A stretch of 64,000 bases of DNA, taken from contig NZ_BMVW01000004.1 in NCBI RefSeq assembly GCF_014650915.1, forward strand, positions 186,001-250,000. The letters run 5' to 3'. Under the pieces are notes generated by a model. It did not search any database. It was given only the letters and a program-made list of their open reading frames with translations, and had not been told where the DNA came from. The position numbers and the translations under genes were made by a program. Source of the stretch: Streptomyces poonensis. Its GTDB lineage: Bacteria > Actinomycetota > Actinomycetes > Streptomycetales > Streptomycetaceae. This document shows positions 42,969 through 53,071 of the stretch, one piece after another; position 1 is the first letter of the stretch; every line of letters starts with the position of its first letter.

Positions 42969-43829
42969 ATGCCCCCCGCCACCCCCGAGCTGATCTCCCC
43001 CCGCTCTCCCCGTGTCCTGGCCGCGCGGCGGCTGGCCAAGCGGAACTTCCGGGGCAAGGAGCGGCTGTTCCTGGCCGAGGGACCGCAGGCCGTCCGTGAG
43101 GCGGCGGCGCACCGGGTGGACGGCGCGGCCGGCCTCGTCGAACTGTTCGCCACCGTGGAGGCCGCGGAGCGGTACGCCGACATCGTCGGTGAGGCCCGTG
43201 CCGCCGGAGCCCGGGTGCACCTCGCGGCCGAGGAAGTGATCGCGGACATCTCCACCACCGTGACCCCGCAGGGGCTGGTTGGCGTCTGCCGGTTCCTGGA
43301 CACGCCCTTCGAGGAGATCCTCGCGGCACGGCCCAAGCTGGTCGCCGTCCTCGCCCACGTACGGGACCCCGGCAACGCCGGCACCGTGCTGCGCTGCGCC
43401 GACGCCGCCGGGGCAGAGGCCGTGATCCTCACCGACGCCTCCGTCGACCTCTACAACCCCAAGGCCGTACGGGCCTCCGTGGGCTCCCTCTTCCATCTGC
43501 CCGTCGCCGTCGGGGTGCCCGTCGAGCAGGCCGTGGCGGGGCTGCGGGACGCCGGTGTACGGGTCCTCGCCGCCGACGGTGCGGGGGTGCACGACCTCGA
43601 CGAGGAACTGGACAAGGGCACCATGGGCGGGCCGACCGCCTGGGTGTTCGGCAACGAGGCGTGGGGGCTGCCCGAGGAGACCCGGGCGCTGGCCGACGCC
43701 GTCGTGCGCGTGCCGCTGCACGGGAAGGCGGAGAGCCTGAACCTCGCGACCGCCGCCGCCGTATGTCTCTACGCGTCGGCCCGTGCGCAGCGCGGTTCCG
43801 GAGGGTGCCGTTCCGTCGCCGGTGGCTAG
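42969..43829 (+). CDS. SpoU-family (TrmH-like) RNA 2'-O-methyltransferase
   Basis: The 286-residue protein has an N-terminal substrate-binding region (about residues 10-105, RRLAKRNFRGKERLFLAEGPQAVREA) and a SPOUT knot domain with motif 1 VRDPGNAGTVLRCADAAGA, motif 2 AWVFGNEAWGLPEE and motif 3 ESLNLATAAAVCLY. It would methylate a ribose in rRNA or tRNA using SAM. ATG 42969 is preceded by AAGGTGA at good distance; GTG 42960 is also possible. It follows the ribosomal protein operon but is separated by a terminator. Confidence 0.9.
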   Translation: MPPATPELISPRSPRVLAARRLAKRNFRGKERLFLAEGPQAVREAAAHRVDGAAGLVELFATVEAAERYADIVGEARAAGARVHLAAEEVIADISTTVTPQGLVGVCRFLDTPFEEILAARPKLVAVLAHVRDPGNAGTVLRCADAAGAEAVILTDASVDLYNPKAVRASVGSLFHLPVAVGVPVEQAVAGLRDAGVRVLAADGAGVHDLDEELDKGTMGGPTAWVFGNEAWGLPEETRALADAVVRVPLHGKAESLNLATAAAVCLYASARAQRGSGGCRSVAGG

Positions 43830-43930
43830 TAGGGTGACGGGCCCGGGGAATCTCCCCAGGCTCTCGGCCTCGTACGGGCGGGCGAGCAGGGAGGTGCCCC
43901 GGAGGCCGGAGGAGAGGTGGGGACACGGGC

Positions 43931-45073
43931 ATGAGCGTCGGCACCAGCAGAGCACCGGGTGCGCAGGACGTGCACGCCGGGACCACGGCCCGGCACGGTG
44001 ACCTCGCCGGCCACGGCATCGTCCCCGACGACCTCCCGGACGGTCTCGTCGTCGCCGACGAGCACGGCCGCGTCGTCTGCTTCAACGCCGCCGCCGAACG
44101 CATCACCGCCGTCCCCGCCGCCGACGCCCTCGGGCGGCGGCTGGAGCAGGCACTGCCGCTGGAGGACCTGGAGGGCCGCCGCTGGTGGCAGCTCACCGAT
44201 CCGTACGGCGGCCTCGCCATCCGCGTCGGACAGCCCGAGCGGAACCTGCTGCTGCCCGGCGGGCGCGAGGTGCTCGTCTCGGCGCGCTATGTGCGCGCCC
44301 GGCCGACCGGCCCCGTCCGCCGGGTCGTCGTCTCCCTCCGCGACACCGAGGCCCGCCGCCGCACCGAGCGCAGCCACGCCGAGCTGATCGCCACGGTCGC
44401 CCACGAGCTGCGCTCGCCGCTCACCTCCGTCAAGGGCTTCACCGCCACCCTGCTCGCCAAGTGGGAGCGGTTCACGGACGACCAGAAGAAGCTGATGCTG
44501 GAGACCGTCGACGCCGACGCCAACCGCGTCACCCGGCTCATCGCCGAGCTGCTCGACATCTCCCGCATCGACTCGGGACGGCTGGAGGTGCGCCGCCAGC
44601 CCGTCGACATCGGCGCCGCCGTCGGCCGCCACATCCAGGCGTACGTCGCCGCCGGCCAGCCCGCCGACCGGTTCCTGCTCCGGGTCGAGCAGCCCCTGCC
44701 CGCCCTGTGGGCCGACCCGGACAAGGTGGACCAGGTGCTCAGCAACCTGCTGGAAAATGCCGTGCGCCACGGCGAGGGAACTGTCACGATCGACATCACG
44801 CCCACGGCGTCCCCGCGCGAAGGCGAGTACGTCGGAAACACAGCTACGTCGGTCACGGTGAGCGACGAGGGGCCCGGCATCCCGGAGGAGTCCATGAACC
44901 GCGTCTTCACCCGCTTCTGGCGGGGCAGCAAGCGCGGCGGCACGGGCCTCGGGCTGTACATCGTCAAGGGCATCGTCGAGGCCCACGGCGGCACCATCAC
45001 GGTCGGCCGCGCCCCGAGCGGCGGCGCCGAGTTCCGATTTACCCTGCCCGTGAGCGCCCCGGCGTATCTGTGA
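43931..45073 (+). CDS. soluble PAS-domain sensor histidine kinase
   Basis: The 380-residue kinase has an N-terminal PAS domain (about residues 30-135, LPDGLVVADEHGRVVCFNAAAERITAVP), a HisKA helix pair with His158 in VAHELRSPLTSVKGF, and a HATPase domain with N-box NLLENAVRHG, DEGPGIPEE and GGTGLGLYIVKGIVEAHGG. It has no membrane segment, so it senses a cytoplasmic signal. No response regulator gene is next to it. ATG 43931 follows GGAGAGG. It precedes pheS by 257 nt on the same strand. Confidence 0.92.
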   Translation: MSVGTSRAPGAQDVHAGTTARHGDLAGHGIVPDDLPDGLVVADEHGRVVCFNAAAERITAVPAADALGRRLEQALPLEDLEGRRWWQLTDPYGGLAIRVGQPERNLLLPGGREVLVSARYVRARPTGPVRRVVVSLRDTEARRRTERSHAELIATVAHELRSPLTSVKGFTATLLAKWERFTDDQKKLMLETVDADANRVTRLIAELLDISRIDSGRLEVRRQPVDIGAAVGRHIQAYVAAGQPADRFLLRVEQPLPALWADPDKVDQVLSNLLENAVRHGEGTVTIDITPTASPREGEYVGNTATSVTVSDEGPGIPEESMNRVFTRFWRGSKRGGTGLGLYIVKGIVEAHGGTITVGRAPSGGAEFRFTLPVSAPAYL

Positions 45074-45330
45074 CGCCGGCGGGGCCACGGGCTTCTCCGC
45101 TCCCCATGTGAGCACCCCCACACGAGTGCCCCCCGCACGTCCGCCCCGGCCCGGCGCCCGAGCCGTCCGGTCCCGCGGGCGGGGGCGCCCGTCCGGGGAG
45201 CCGCTCCCACCCCGTTAGACTCGGCCTTTGGCACCTTTGCGTCCAGCAGTCGAAGACGGTCGTCAGCGCGAGGCCGCGCCCACGAGTCGCGACGGGACCT
45301 TCAGCCAGCCAACCGGAAGCACGGGAAGAG

Positions 45331-46458
45331 ATGTCGGCACCCAATAAGTCGTACGACCCTGTCGAGGTCGAGGCGTTGAAACCGGAAGAGATCGAGCGCA
45401 TGCGGGACGAGGCGCTCGCCGCCTTCGCCGCCGCGGACTCCCTCGACGCGCTCCAGGAGGCGAAGGTCGCCCACACCGGCGGTACCTCGCCGCTGGCGCT
45501 GGCCAACCGCGAGATCGGCGCGCTGCCCCCGCAGGCCAAGGCCGAGGCCGGCAAGCGGGTCGGCATGGCCCGTGGCGCGGTGAACAAGGCCCTCGCCGCG
45601 CGCCAGGCCGAGCTCGAGGCGGAGCGCGACGCGCGCGTACTGGTCGAGGAGGCCGTGGACGTCACGCTGCCGTACGACCGCGTGCCCGCGGGCGCCCGGC
45701 ACCCGCTGACCACCATGATGGAGCGGGTCGCGGACGTCTTCGTGTCCATGGGCTACGAGATCGCCGAGGGCCCCGAGGCCGAGGCGGAGTGGTTCAACTT
45801 CGACGCCCTGAACTTCCTCCCGGACCACCCGGCCCGGCAGATGCAGGACACCTTCTTCGTCAAGGGCGCCGAGGGCACCGACGGTGACGAGTCCGGTGTC
45901 GTGCTGCGTACGCACACCTCCCCGGTGCAGGCCCGTGCCCTGCTCGACCGCGAGCCGCCCGTGTACGTGGTGTGCCCGGGCCGCGTCTACCGCACCGACG
46001 AGCTCGACGCCACGCACACGCCGGTCTTCCACCAGATCGAACTGCTCGCCGTCGACGAGGGCCTGACCATGGCCGACCTCAAGGGCACGCTGGACCACAT
46101 GGTCCAGTCGTTGTTCGGCACGGACATGAAGACCCGGCTGCGGCCGAACTTCTTCCCGTTCACCGAGCCGTCCGCCGAGATGGACATGCTCTGCTACGTC
46201 TGCAAGGGCGCGTCCGTCGGCAACCCCGACCGGCCCTGCCGCACCTGCTCCAGCGAGGGCTGGATCGAGCTCGGCGGCTGCGGCATGGTCAACCCGCGGG
46301 TGCTCGTCGCCTGCGGCGTCGACCCCGAGAAGTACAGCGGCTTCGCCTTCGGGTTCGGCATCGAGCGGATGCTGATGTTCCGCCACAACGTCGAGGACAT
46401 GCGAGACATGGTCGAGGGTGACGTCCGGTTCACCCGGCCGTTCGGGATGGAGATCTGA
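45331..46458 (+). CDS. pheS: phenylalanine--tRNA ligase alpha subunit
   Basis: The 375-residue protein is the catalytic subunit of the alpha2-beta2 PheRS. It has an N-terminal coiled-coil tRNA-binding region (to about residue 95) and a class II core: [63 protein letters not shown] and [11 protein letters not shown]. An extra CxxC-like pair ([14 protein letters not shown] at about residues 289-311) suggests a zinc knuckle, seen in many PheS proteins. Its stop overlaps the first base of pheT. A likely -10 TAGACT lies at 45216. Confidence 0.97.
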   Translation: MSAPNKSYDPVEVEALKPEEIERMRDEALAAFAAADSLDALQEAKVAHTGGTSPLALANREIGALPPQAKAEAGKRVGMARGAVNKALAARQAELEAERDARVLVEEAVDVTLPYDRVPAGARHPLTTMMERVADVFVSMGYEIAEGPEAEAEWFNFDALNFLPDHPARQMQDTFFVKGAEGTDGDESGVVLRTHTSPVQARALLDREPPVYVVCPGRVYRTDELDATHTPVFHQIELLAVDEGLTMADLKGTLDHMVQSLFGTDMKTRLRPNFFPFTEPSAEMDMLCYVCKGASVGNPDRPCRTCSSEGWIELGGCGMVNPRVLVACGVDPEKYSGFAFGFGIERMLMFRHNVEDMRDMVEGDVRFTRPFGMEI

Positions 46459-48968
46459 TGCGGGTCCCGCTTTCTTGGCTGCGGGAGTACGTCGACCTGC
46501 CGGCCACCGAGACCGGCCGTGACGTGCAGGCCAAGCTCATTTCGGCGGGCCTCGAGGTCGAGACCGTCGAGCAGCTCGGCGACGGCCTCAAGGGCCCCCT
46601 GGTCGTCGGCCAGGTGCTGACCATCGAGGAGCTGGAGGGCTTCAAGAAGCCGATCCGCTTCTGCACCGTCGACGTCGGCACCGCCAACGGCACCGGTGAG
46701 CCCCAGGAGATCGTCTGCGGCGCCCGCAACTTCGCCGTCGGCGACAAGGTCGTCGTGGTCCTCCCGGGCGCCGTGCTCCCCGGTGACTTCGCGATCGCCG
46801 CGCGCAAGACGTACGGCAAGACCTCGCACGGCATGATCTGCTCCAGCGACGAGCTGGGCATGGGCGACGACGGCACCAAGGGCATCATCGTCCTGCCGCC
46901 CGAGACCGAGGTCGGCCGCGACGCCATCGAGCTGCTGGAGCTGGTCGACGAGGTCCTCGACATCGCCGTCACCCCGGACCGGGGCTACGCCCTGTCGATG
47001 CGCGGTGTCGCCCGCGAGACCGCCACCGCCTACGGTCTGCCGCTGCGCGACCCGGCGCTGCTCGACGTCCCGGGCCCGAACGCCTTCGGCTACCCGGTGC
47101 AGATCTCGGACCCGATCGGCTGCGACCGCTTCACCGCCCGTACGGTCAGCGGCCTGGAGCCGGAGGCCCGCTCCCCGATCTGGCTGCAGCGCCGGCTCCA
47201 GAAGGTCGGCATGCGCCCGATCTCGCTCGCCGTCGACGTCACCAACTACGTGATGATGGAGCTCGGCCAGCCGCTGCACGCGTACGACCGCAGCCTGGTG
47301 CAGGGCCCCATCGGGGTCCGCCGTGCCGAGCAGGGCGAGAAGCTCACCACCCTCGACGGCGTCACGCGCACGCTGGACGCCGAGGACCTGGTGATCACCG
47401 ACGAGCGCGGCCCCATCGGCCTCGCGGGCGTGATGGGCGGCGCCAACACCGAGATCGCCGACGACACGGCCGCTCCCACCATCGATGTGGTGATCGAGGC
47501 CGCGCACTTCGACGCGGTCTCCATCGCGCGTACGGCCCGCCGCCACAAGCTGTCCTCGGAGGCGTCCCGCCGCTTCGAGCGCGGTGTCGACCCGCAGGCC
47601 GCGGCCGCCGCCGCGCAGCGCACCGTCGACCTGCTGGTGCTGCTCGCGGGCGGCACCGCCGACGCCGGTGTCACCGAGGTCATCGCGCCCTCCGCGCCGC
47701 ACACCATCACGATCCCCGCGGACCACCCGGACAAGGTCGCGGGTGTCGCGTACGGCCGCGAGACCGTCGTCCGCCGGCTCCAGGAGATCGGCTGCGACGT
47801 GTACGGGCAGGACGAGCTGATCGTCACCGTGCCGTCCTGGCGGCCCGACCTGACCGACCCGAACGACCTGGCGGAGGAGGTCATCCGCCTGGAGGGCTAC
47901 GAGAACCTGCCCTCCACGCTGCCCAAGCCCCCCGCCGGCCGCGGCCTGACCCGCCGGCAGCGGCTGCACCGCCGGGTCGGCCGCGCCCTCGCCGGCGCCG
48001 GGTACGTCGAGGCCCTGAACTACCCGTTCATCGGCGAGCAGGTCTTCGACCAGCTCGGACTGGAGGCCGACGACCCGGCCCGCCGCGTCGTGAAGCTGGT
48101 CAACCCGCTCAGCGACGAGGAGCCCGCGCTCCGTACGACGCTGCTGCCGGGCCTGCTCGGCGCGCTGCGGCGCAACGACGGCCGGGGCAGCCACGATCTG
48201 GCGCTGTTCGAGACGGGTCTGGTCTTCCACCCTGCGGGCGAGGAGCAGCGCGTCGCACGCCGGCTCCCGGTCGACCGGCGCCCCACCGACGAGGAGATCG
48301 CGGAGCTGACCGCCGCGCTGCCCGAGCAGCCGCGTCATGTGGCCGTCGTCCTCGCGGGCGCCCGTGAGCAGTCCGGCTGGTGGGGCAAGGGCCGCCCGGC
48401 CGACTGGGCCGACGCGGTCGAGGCCGCCCGGACCGTGGCCCGTGAGGCGGGTGCCGAGCTGATCGTCCGGAACGGTCAGTACGGGCCGTGGCACCCCGGC
48501 CGGTGCGCCGAGCTGGTGGTCGTCGTCGACGGCGCCGAGCGGGTCGTGGGCCACGCCGGCGAGCTGCACCCGCGCGTCCTCAAGACCCTGGGCCTGCCCG
48601 CGCGCACCAGCGCGATGGAGCTGGACCTGGACGCGCTGGAGCAGGCGGGCGAGGAGATCTCGCCGGCTCCGCGCATCTCCGCCTACCCGGTCGCCACCCA
48701 GGACGTCGCCCTGGTCGTCGACGCGTCGGTGCCGCAGACGGACGTCGAGGCCGCGCTGCGCGAGGGCGCCGGAGAGCTGCTGGAGTCCATCCGGCTGTTC
48801 GACGTCTACGAGAGCGCGGAGCAGCTCGGCGAGGGCCGGAAGTCCCTCGCGTACGCGCTGCGCTTCCGTGCCGCCGACCGCACGCTGACCGTCGACGAGG
48901 CCTCCGCGGCCCGCGACGCGGCCGTCGCGCTGGCGGGCGAGCGGACGGGCGCCGTGCTGCGGGGCTAG
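46458..48968 (+). CDS. pheT: phenylalanine--tRNA ligase beta subunit
   Basis: The 836-residue beta subunit has the usual domains: an EMAP-type tRNA-binding domain (about 40-155, [13 protein letters not shown]...[10 protein letters not shown]), B3/B4 with the editing site, B5 (about 420-490), the catalytic-like core and a C-terminal FDX-ACB domain (about 745-836). Length is normal for the family. It begins at TGATG, sharing one base with the pheS stop, so translation is coupled. Confidence 0.97.
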   Translation: MRVPLSWLREYVDLPATETGRDVQAKLISAGLEVETVEQLGDGLKGPLVVGQVLTIEELEGFKKPIRFCTVDVGTANGTGEPQEIVCGARNFAVGDKVVVVLPGAVLPGDFAIAARKTYGKTSHGMICSSDELGMGDDGTKGIIVLPPETEVGRDAIELLELVDEVLDIAVTPDRGYALSMRGVARETATAYGLPLRDPALLDVPGPNAFGYPVQISDPIGCDRFTARTVSGLEPEARSPIWLQRRLQKVGMRPISLAVDVTNYVMMELGQPLHAYDRSLVQGPIGVRRAEQGEKLTTLDGVTRTLDAEDLVITDERGPIGLAGVMGGANTEIADDTAAPTIDVVIEAAHFDAVSIARTARRHKLSSEASRRFERGVDPQAAAAAAQRTVDLLVLLAGGTADAGVTEVIAPSAPHTITIPADHPDKVAGVAYGRETVVRRLQEIGCDVYGQDELIVTVPSWRPDLTDPNDLAEEVIRLEGYENLPSTLPKPPAGRGLTRRQRLHRRVGRALAGAGYVEALNYPFIGEQVFDQLGLEADDPARRVVKLVNPLSDEEPALRTTLLPGLLGALRRNDGRGSHDLALFETGLVFHPAGEEQRVARRLPVDRRPTDEEIAELTAALPEQPRHVAVVLAGAREQSGWWGKGRPADWADAVEAARTVAREAGAELIVRNGQYGPWHPGRCAELVVVVDGAERVVGHAGELHPRVLKTLGLPARTSAMELDLDALEQAGEEISPAPRISAYPVATQDVALVVDASVPQTDVEAALREGAGELLESIRLFDVYESAEQLGEGRKSLAYALRFRAADRTLTVDEASAARDAAVALAGERTGAVLRG

Positions 48969-49030
48969 CTCCGCCGGTTCACCTGGCACTACGCGGGGGA
49001 CTGCGGGCCGGTTACGGCAGCTGAGGCTGT

Positions 49031-49071
49031 CCGTGGCTGGTCGCGCAGTTCCCCGCGCCCCTTTCGGGGCG
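49031..49071. repeat. common Streptomyces interspersed repeat
   Basis: The core GGCTGGTCGCGCAGTTCCCC (49035-49054) followed by GCGCCCCTTTCGGGGC matches a short repeat I recognise as very common between genes in Streptomyces genomes. Its right part, GCCCC-TTTC-GGGGC, forms a small stem-loop. It lies 60 nt after pheT and may act as a terminator. Only one copy is seen in this window. Confidence 0.7.
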
Positions 49072-49225
49072 AGACGTCTCGCCTCTGGTTCCTCACCAGT
49101 CACCTCACTCATTCGGGTGACAAGTCAGGGCGATTCGGTCTCTTCGGGGCATGTGGTCGGCACAATCAGACCGGCCTCTCAAGGCCGTCTGCGCGCTGTC
49201 AGGGCTTACATGGGGGGCCATCGGC

Positions 49226-50341
49226 ATGATCCGTCTCAAGGCTGGAGCTCCGCGCAGGGCGAGGCCCCGGACGTACCGCTCGCCCTGTGCCGCCCACCGG
49301 CGTCCGGTCCGCGTGGCGCTCGCCCTGGGGCTGCCCACGGCGTGGGGCACCACGGCACTCACGTACAAACTCGTCTGTCCGCTGGCGCAGCAGGACGGAT
49401 GGGGAGCGCGGATCGTCACCGGCGCCGTGTTCTTCGCCGTCGGCACCGGTCTGATGCTGCACGTGAGGTGGGCGCTGCTCAGGGAGCTGCGGCAGGCGCG
49501 TGCGGCGGCCGGGGCCGTGCACAGGGCGCTGCTGCGGCCGCTGCCCGCCCGGATCGACGGGCTGGCCACCGCCGCCGTCCAGCTGTCCGCCGACCGCGGC
49601 GCCGGGGTCGGCGGGGACCTCTACGAGGTGATCGCCACCGACCAGGGCGTGCGGGTGGTGGTGGGTGATGTGCGCGGCCACGGGATCGCCGCCGTGGGGA
49701 CCGTCGCCGCCGTGCTCGGCTGCTTCCGCGAGGCCGTCCACGACGAGGACGAGCTCGCCCGGGTGCTCCGGCGGCTCGACCGGGCCCTCGACCGTCATCT
49801 GCGCGAGCGGGCCAGGGCCGAGTTCTCCGCCGTGGGTCCGCACGCGCCGGACGCGGTGGATCCCGACAGCACGGTCGCCGAGGAGTTCGTGACCGTGCTG
49901 CTGCTGGAGATCCGGCGCGACGGCGAGGTACTCGCGCTGAACTGCGGCCATCCCTGGCCCTATCTGCTCGCGGCGGACGGCGCCGTGCGCACCTTCGGCG
50001 GCGGCGACCCCCTGCCCCCGCTCGGGCCGTTCCCGCTGCCCGCCGAGCTCCCGGCCACCGACTGCGGTCCGCTGCTGCCCGGCGAGGCGCTGTTCCTGCA
50101 CACCGACGGCGCCGAGGACGCCCGGGACGCGCACGGCCGGTTCTTCTCCCTGCCCGCCGTGCTCGCCGAGGCCGTGCGCACCCGGCCCCTCACCCCCTGC
50201 TCCGTACTGCGGGCCGTGCTCACCCAGCTGCTGCGGCACACCGGCGGGCGGCCCGCCGACGACGTCACCCTGATGGTGGTCGGCAACGACGGGCACCGAG
50301 GCCGGCAGTCCGGCCCGGCCGTGGCCCATCGCGTCACCTGA
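49226..50341 (+). CDS. PP2C-type (SpoIIE-like) protein phosphatase with two membrane helices
   Basis: The 371-residue protein has two membrane segments near the N-terminus (about residues 28-50 and 62-84) and a cytoplasmic SpoIIE-like PP2C domain (about 110-360): GVGGDLYEV and VVVGDVRGHGIAAV carry the metal-binding acidic residues, and FLHTDGAEDARD and DDVTLMVVGN complete it. Such phosphatases usually act on anti-anti-sigma proteins. The start is uncertain: ATG 49226 follows GGGGGG; ATG 49151 would add 25 residues. No partner gene is near. Confidence 0.85.
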   Translation: MIRLKAGAPRRARPRTYRSPCAAHRRPVRVALALGLPTAWGTTALTYKLVCPLAQQDGWGARIVTGAVFFAVGTGLMLHVRWALLRELRQARAAAGAVHRALLRPLPARIDGLATAAVQLSADRGAGVGGDLYEVIATDQGVRVVVGDVRGHGIAAVGTVAAVLGCFREAVHDEDELARVLRRLDRALDRHLRERARAEFSAVGPHAPDAVDPDSTVAEEFVTVLLLEIRRDGEVLALNCGHPWPYLLAADGAVRTFGGGDPLPPLGPFPLPAELPATDCGPLLPGEALFLHTDGAEDARDAHGRFFSLPAVLAEAVRTRPLTPCSVLRAVLTQLLRHTGGRPADDVTLMVVGNDGHRGRQSGPAVAHRVT

Positions 50342-50536
50342 CCCGGCCGGCACGGCGGCGCCGTCCACCCCGCCGCGGAGTTGCCGGGCAGGCGGCCGGG
50401 CGGACGGCGCTCGACCGGGCCGCCGCACTTGTACGAGGGGGAGCCGGCGGCCCGGCCGGCCTCTTGCGGGGAATTTCAGTCAACCGGGCCGAAAACCCGC
50501 GCGACAGTGCGCGCACCACCCGGATTCGGGCACTCC

Positions 50537-50555
50537 GTTCACACCCCGTGTGAAC
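50537..50555. promoter_or_regulatory. inverted repeat upstream of the HTH/TPR regulator
   Basis: GTTCACAC (50537-50544) and GTGTGAAC (50548-50555) are perfect 8-bp arms around CCC, 62 nt before the start of the regulator. It looks like an operator, perhaps for autoregulation. Confidence 0.55.
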
Positions 50556-50616
50556 AGGACGGCGGTAATGACCGGAAAAGCATTAATCTGGTCGCACCGA
50601 GTAACGGGAGGGCCCC

Positions 50617-51957
50617 ATGCTGCCCAACACTCTGCTCGACGCCATCCTCGACGAAGCAGGGATCTCCCACGCGGGCCTCGCGGCCCATGTCAACCATGCG
50701 GGACGCGCCCGCGGTCTGTCGCTCAGATACGAGCACACCGCCGTGGCGCGGTGGCTTAAGGGCCAGCGCCCGCGCGGCCAGGTGCCCGACCTGATCTGCG
50801 AGGTGCTCGCGGCCCGGCTGCACCGTACCGTCACCCTCGACGACATCGGCCTCGGCGTGCCCGGCGAACCGGCCGCCCCGCACGGCTCCTCGCTCTCCGG
50901 TTTCGTCGAGCGCGCCACCGCCCTGTGGCGCTCCGACGAGCAGCAGCGCCCGCACATCCTCGGCGCCCAGGCCGTGACCGGCACTCCCGCGGTGATGCCC
51001 GTGTGGGAGTGGGAGAACCCGCCCGAGGACACGGACGTCTCGCGCGGCGGCCGGCACCAGGTCACCCCCGCCGACATCGAAATGCTGCGCGCGGCCCGCG
51101 CCCACTACGAGCAGCTGTACCGCAAGGCGGGCGGCGTGGCGACCCGCGCGCGGATCGTCGGCTTCCTCAACGCCGAGGCGGCGCCGCTGCTGCGCGGCGG
51201 CTACGCCGACGCCACCGGCCGCCAGCTCCACCGGGCCACCGGCGGGCTGGTCGCCGTCGCCGGCATCTGCGCCTACGACTCCGACGCCCACGGGCTCGCC
51301 CAGCGGTACTTCCACCAGGCCCTGCGGCTCGCCAAGGCCAGCGGGGACCGGGGGCTCGGGGCATACGTGATCGCGCTGCTCGTCAACCAGTCGCTGTACA
51401 TGAAGGACTACCGGCAGGCCGTCGCCTTCGCCGAGGCCGCGCTGCGCGCCGCCGGCCGGCACATCACCCCGGCGCTCGCCTCGGACCTGTACGCGATGCA
51501 GGCGAAGGCGTACGCGCACCTGGGCGACGGCACGAGCGCGCTGTCCTGCATCCGCCGTGCCGAGCGGGCCGCCGAGCGCATCCGGCGCGGTCACGAGCCG
51601 GACGAGACCGGCTATGTCCAGCCCGGCCTGGTCAACGTACAGGTGGCGGAGGCCCTGCTGAGCCTCGGCGACCTGGCGGCCGCGGCCGAGCACGCCGACG
51701 CCGCGGTGCACACCCCGGCGCACGACCGGGGGCGAGTCCACCGGCTCGCCATGCTCACCCAGATCGAGCTGCGGCAGGGCAACGCCGACAGGGCGGTGGT
51801 CGCCGCCGTCCGGATGGCCGAGCAGGCCCGGGGGATGGAGTCCCAGCGGCTGCGCGACAGACTGCGGGCGGTGCGCGAGCACCTGGTGCGGAGCGGTTGC
51901 GCGGGGACGGCCGAGGCCGCCGAGCTCATCGACGGGGCGCTGCGCGTACCCCTGTAG
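50617..51957 (+). CDS. HTH regulator with tetratricopeptide-like repeats (NsdA-like group)
   Basis: The 446-residue protein has an N-terminal helix-turn-helix (about residues 1-75: LLDAILDEAGISHAGLAAHVNHAGRARGLSLRYEHTAVARWLKGQRPRG) and a long helical region (about 145-440) with TPR-like pairs such as AQRYFHQALRLAKASGD, AVAFAEAALRAAGRH and GDLAAAAEHADAAVHTP. Similar Streptomyces proteins include the developmental repressor NsdA. ATG 50617 follows GGGAGGG. Its own role is unknown. Confidence 0.85.
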   Translation: MLPNTLLDAILDEAGISHAGLAAHVNHAGRARGLSLRYEHTAVARWLKGQRPRGQVPDLICEVLAARLHRTVTLDDIGLGVPGEPAAPHGSSLSGFVERATALWRSDEQQRPHILGAQAVTGTPAVMPVWEWENPPEDTDVSRGGRHQVTPADIEMLRAARAHYEQLYRKAGGVATRARIVGFLNAEAAPLLRGGYADATGRQLHRATGGLVAVAGICAYDSDAHGLAQRYFHQALRLAKASGDRGLGAYVIALLVNQSLYMKDYRQAVAFAEAALRAAGRHITPALASDLYAMQAKAYAHLGDGTSALSCIRRAERAAERIRRGHEPDETGYVQPGLVNVQVAEALLSLGDLAAAAEHADAAVHTPAHDRGRVHRLAMLTQIELRQGNADRAVVAAVRMAEQARGMESQRLRDRLRAVREHLVRSGCAGTAEAAELIDGALRVPL

Positions 51958-51979
51958 ACGGTCCGTACCCGGTCCGGAC

Positions 51980-51996
51980 GGCGCCCGCCGGGCGCC
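51980..51996 (+). terminator. stem-loop after the HTH/TPR regulator
   Basis: GGCGCCC (51980-51986) pairs with GGGCGCC (51990-51996) around GCC, 23 nt after the stop; flanking GTCC/GGAC can extend the stem. Confidence 0.55.
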
Positions 51997-52118
51997 GGAC
52001 ATGCCACTTCGCGCCCACTGCCGTACGCGAGCGGCCCCCATGTGCCACTTCTGCGCGCCTGCTGTTGGGGAACTCCTGCTGCGATATTGCCGCTTACCCG
52101 TCGGAAGGTGGCAGAACC

Positions 52119-52664
52119 GTGCAGTGGACGAAACTGAACGAACAAACTGTGTATGAGAATCGCTGGTTCAGCGTCAATCTCGCCGATGTCGAGCTGCCGG
52201 ACGGACGGCACCTCGACCACTTCCTGATCCGGCTGCGCCCCGTGGCCGTGGCGACCGTCGTCAACGAGGCCAACGAGGTGCTGCTGCTGTGGCGGCACCG
52301 CTTCATCACCGACAGCTGGGGGTGGGAGCTGCCCGCCGGTGTCGTCGAGGACGGCGAGGACATCGCCGCGGCGGCCGCCCGCGAACTGGAGGAGGAGACC
52401 GGCTGGCGGCCGGGACCCCTGCGTCACCTGATGAGCGTCGAGCCCTCCAACGGGCTCACCGACGCCCGGCACCACATCTACTGGGCCGACGAGGGAGAGT
52501 ATGTCGGCCACCCCGTGGACGACTTCGAGTCGGACCGCCGGGAATGGGTTCCCCTCAAACTCGTTCCCGACATGGTCGCCCGCGGTGAGGTTCCGGCCGC
52601 CAACATGGCGGCCGCTCTGCTCCTCCTGCACCATCTCAGGCTCGGGCAGGACGCCTTGCCCTGA
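52119..52664 (+). CDS. NUDIX hydrolase (ADP-ribose pyrophosphatase-like)
   Basis: The 181-residue enzyme carries a full NUDIX box, from Gly in AGVVEDGEDIAAAAAREL through EEETGW (G-x5-E-x7-REL-x-EE-x-GW). The N-terminal strand region (TVYENRWFSVNLADVELPDG) is typical of the ADP-sugar diphosphatase group, which hydrolyses ADP-ribose or related nucleotide sugars with Mg. Start GTG 52119 has GGAAGG at 52103-52108. It stands alone; the next gene is convergent. Confidence 0.92.
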   Translation: MQWTKLNEQTVYENRWFSVNLADVELPDGRHLDHFLIRLRPVAVATVVNEANEVLLLWRHRFITDSWGWELPAGVVEDGEDIAAAAARELEEETGWRPGPLRHLMSVEPSNGLTDARHHIYWADEGEYVGHPVDDFESDRREWVPLKLVPDMVARGEVPAANMAAALLLLHHLRLGQDALP

Positions 52665-52684
52665 TCCCGCGGCGTCCGGTCAGG

Positions 52685-52942
52685 TCATCGGCCCAGAGCC
52701 TGCCAGACCGCCACGACGAGCGCGCCCACGGCCGCCAGCGCCGCCACGGTGGGCAGCGGCCAGCGGGTGTGCTCGAGAGCGGCGATCCGGGCGTTCAGCT
52801 CGTCGATCTCCTTGGCGTTCTGTTCGGCACGGTGACTGAGCAGGGTGAGTCCTCCCTCGACGTGGGCGTGTCCCACGTCGAGGCGCCGGCGTAACTCCGC
52901 GAGTTCACCGTGGACCACGGGCTGCTCGATGTCGGTGGCCAC
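52685..52942 (-). CDS. small coiled-coil protein with C-terminal membrane anchor
   Basis: The 85-residue protein has a heptad-like helix (about residues 10-58, ELAELRRRLDVGHAHVEGGL and NAKEIDELNARIAALEH) and a C-terminal membrane segment (about 62-82), so it is a tail-anchored type. GTG 52942 follows AAAGGAGC, a strong ribosome site. No family is recognised. It is monocistronic and convergent with the NUDIX gene. Confidence 0.72.
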   Translation of the reverse strand: MATDIEQPVVHGELAELRRRLDVGHAHVEGGLTLLSHRAEQNAKEIDELNARIAALEHTRWPLPTVAALAAVGALVVAVWQALGR

Positions 52943-53071
52943 GTGCCAGCTCCTTTCTGTAGTCGGCCATCGGTTCGATGTGCACTCACAGTGAAACCCG
53001 CCTGGTGGACATGTGGGGAGCGTGTGTACGGGGTGTATGCGTGCCCGGTGCGCACACGGTGTGTGAATGCC

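Noticed and set aside
45074..45330. T-box or tRNA-sensing leader before pheS
   Set aside because: No T-box bulge sequence, specifier loop or terminator/antiterminator pair could be found in this gap.
52002..52050. Direct repeats TGCCACTT 41 bp apart upstream of the NUDIX gene
   Set aside because: Only two short copies with different context; not strong enough to call an operator.
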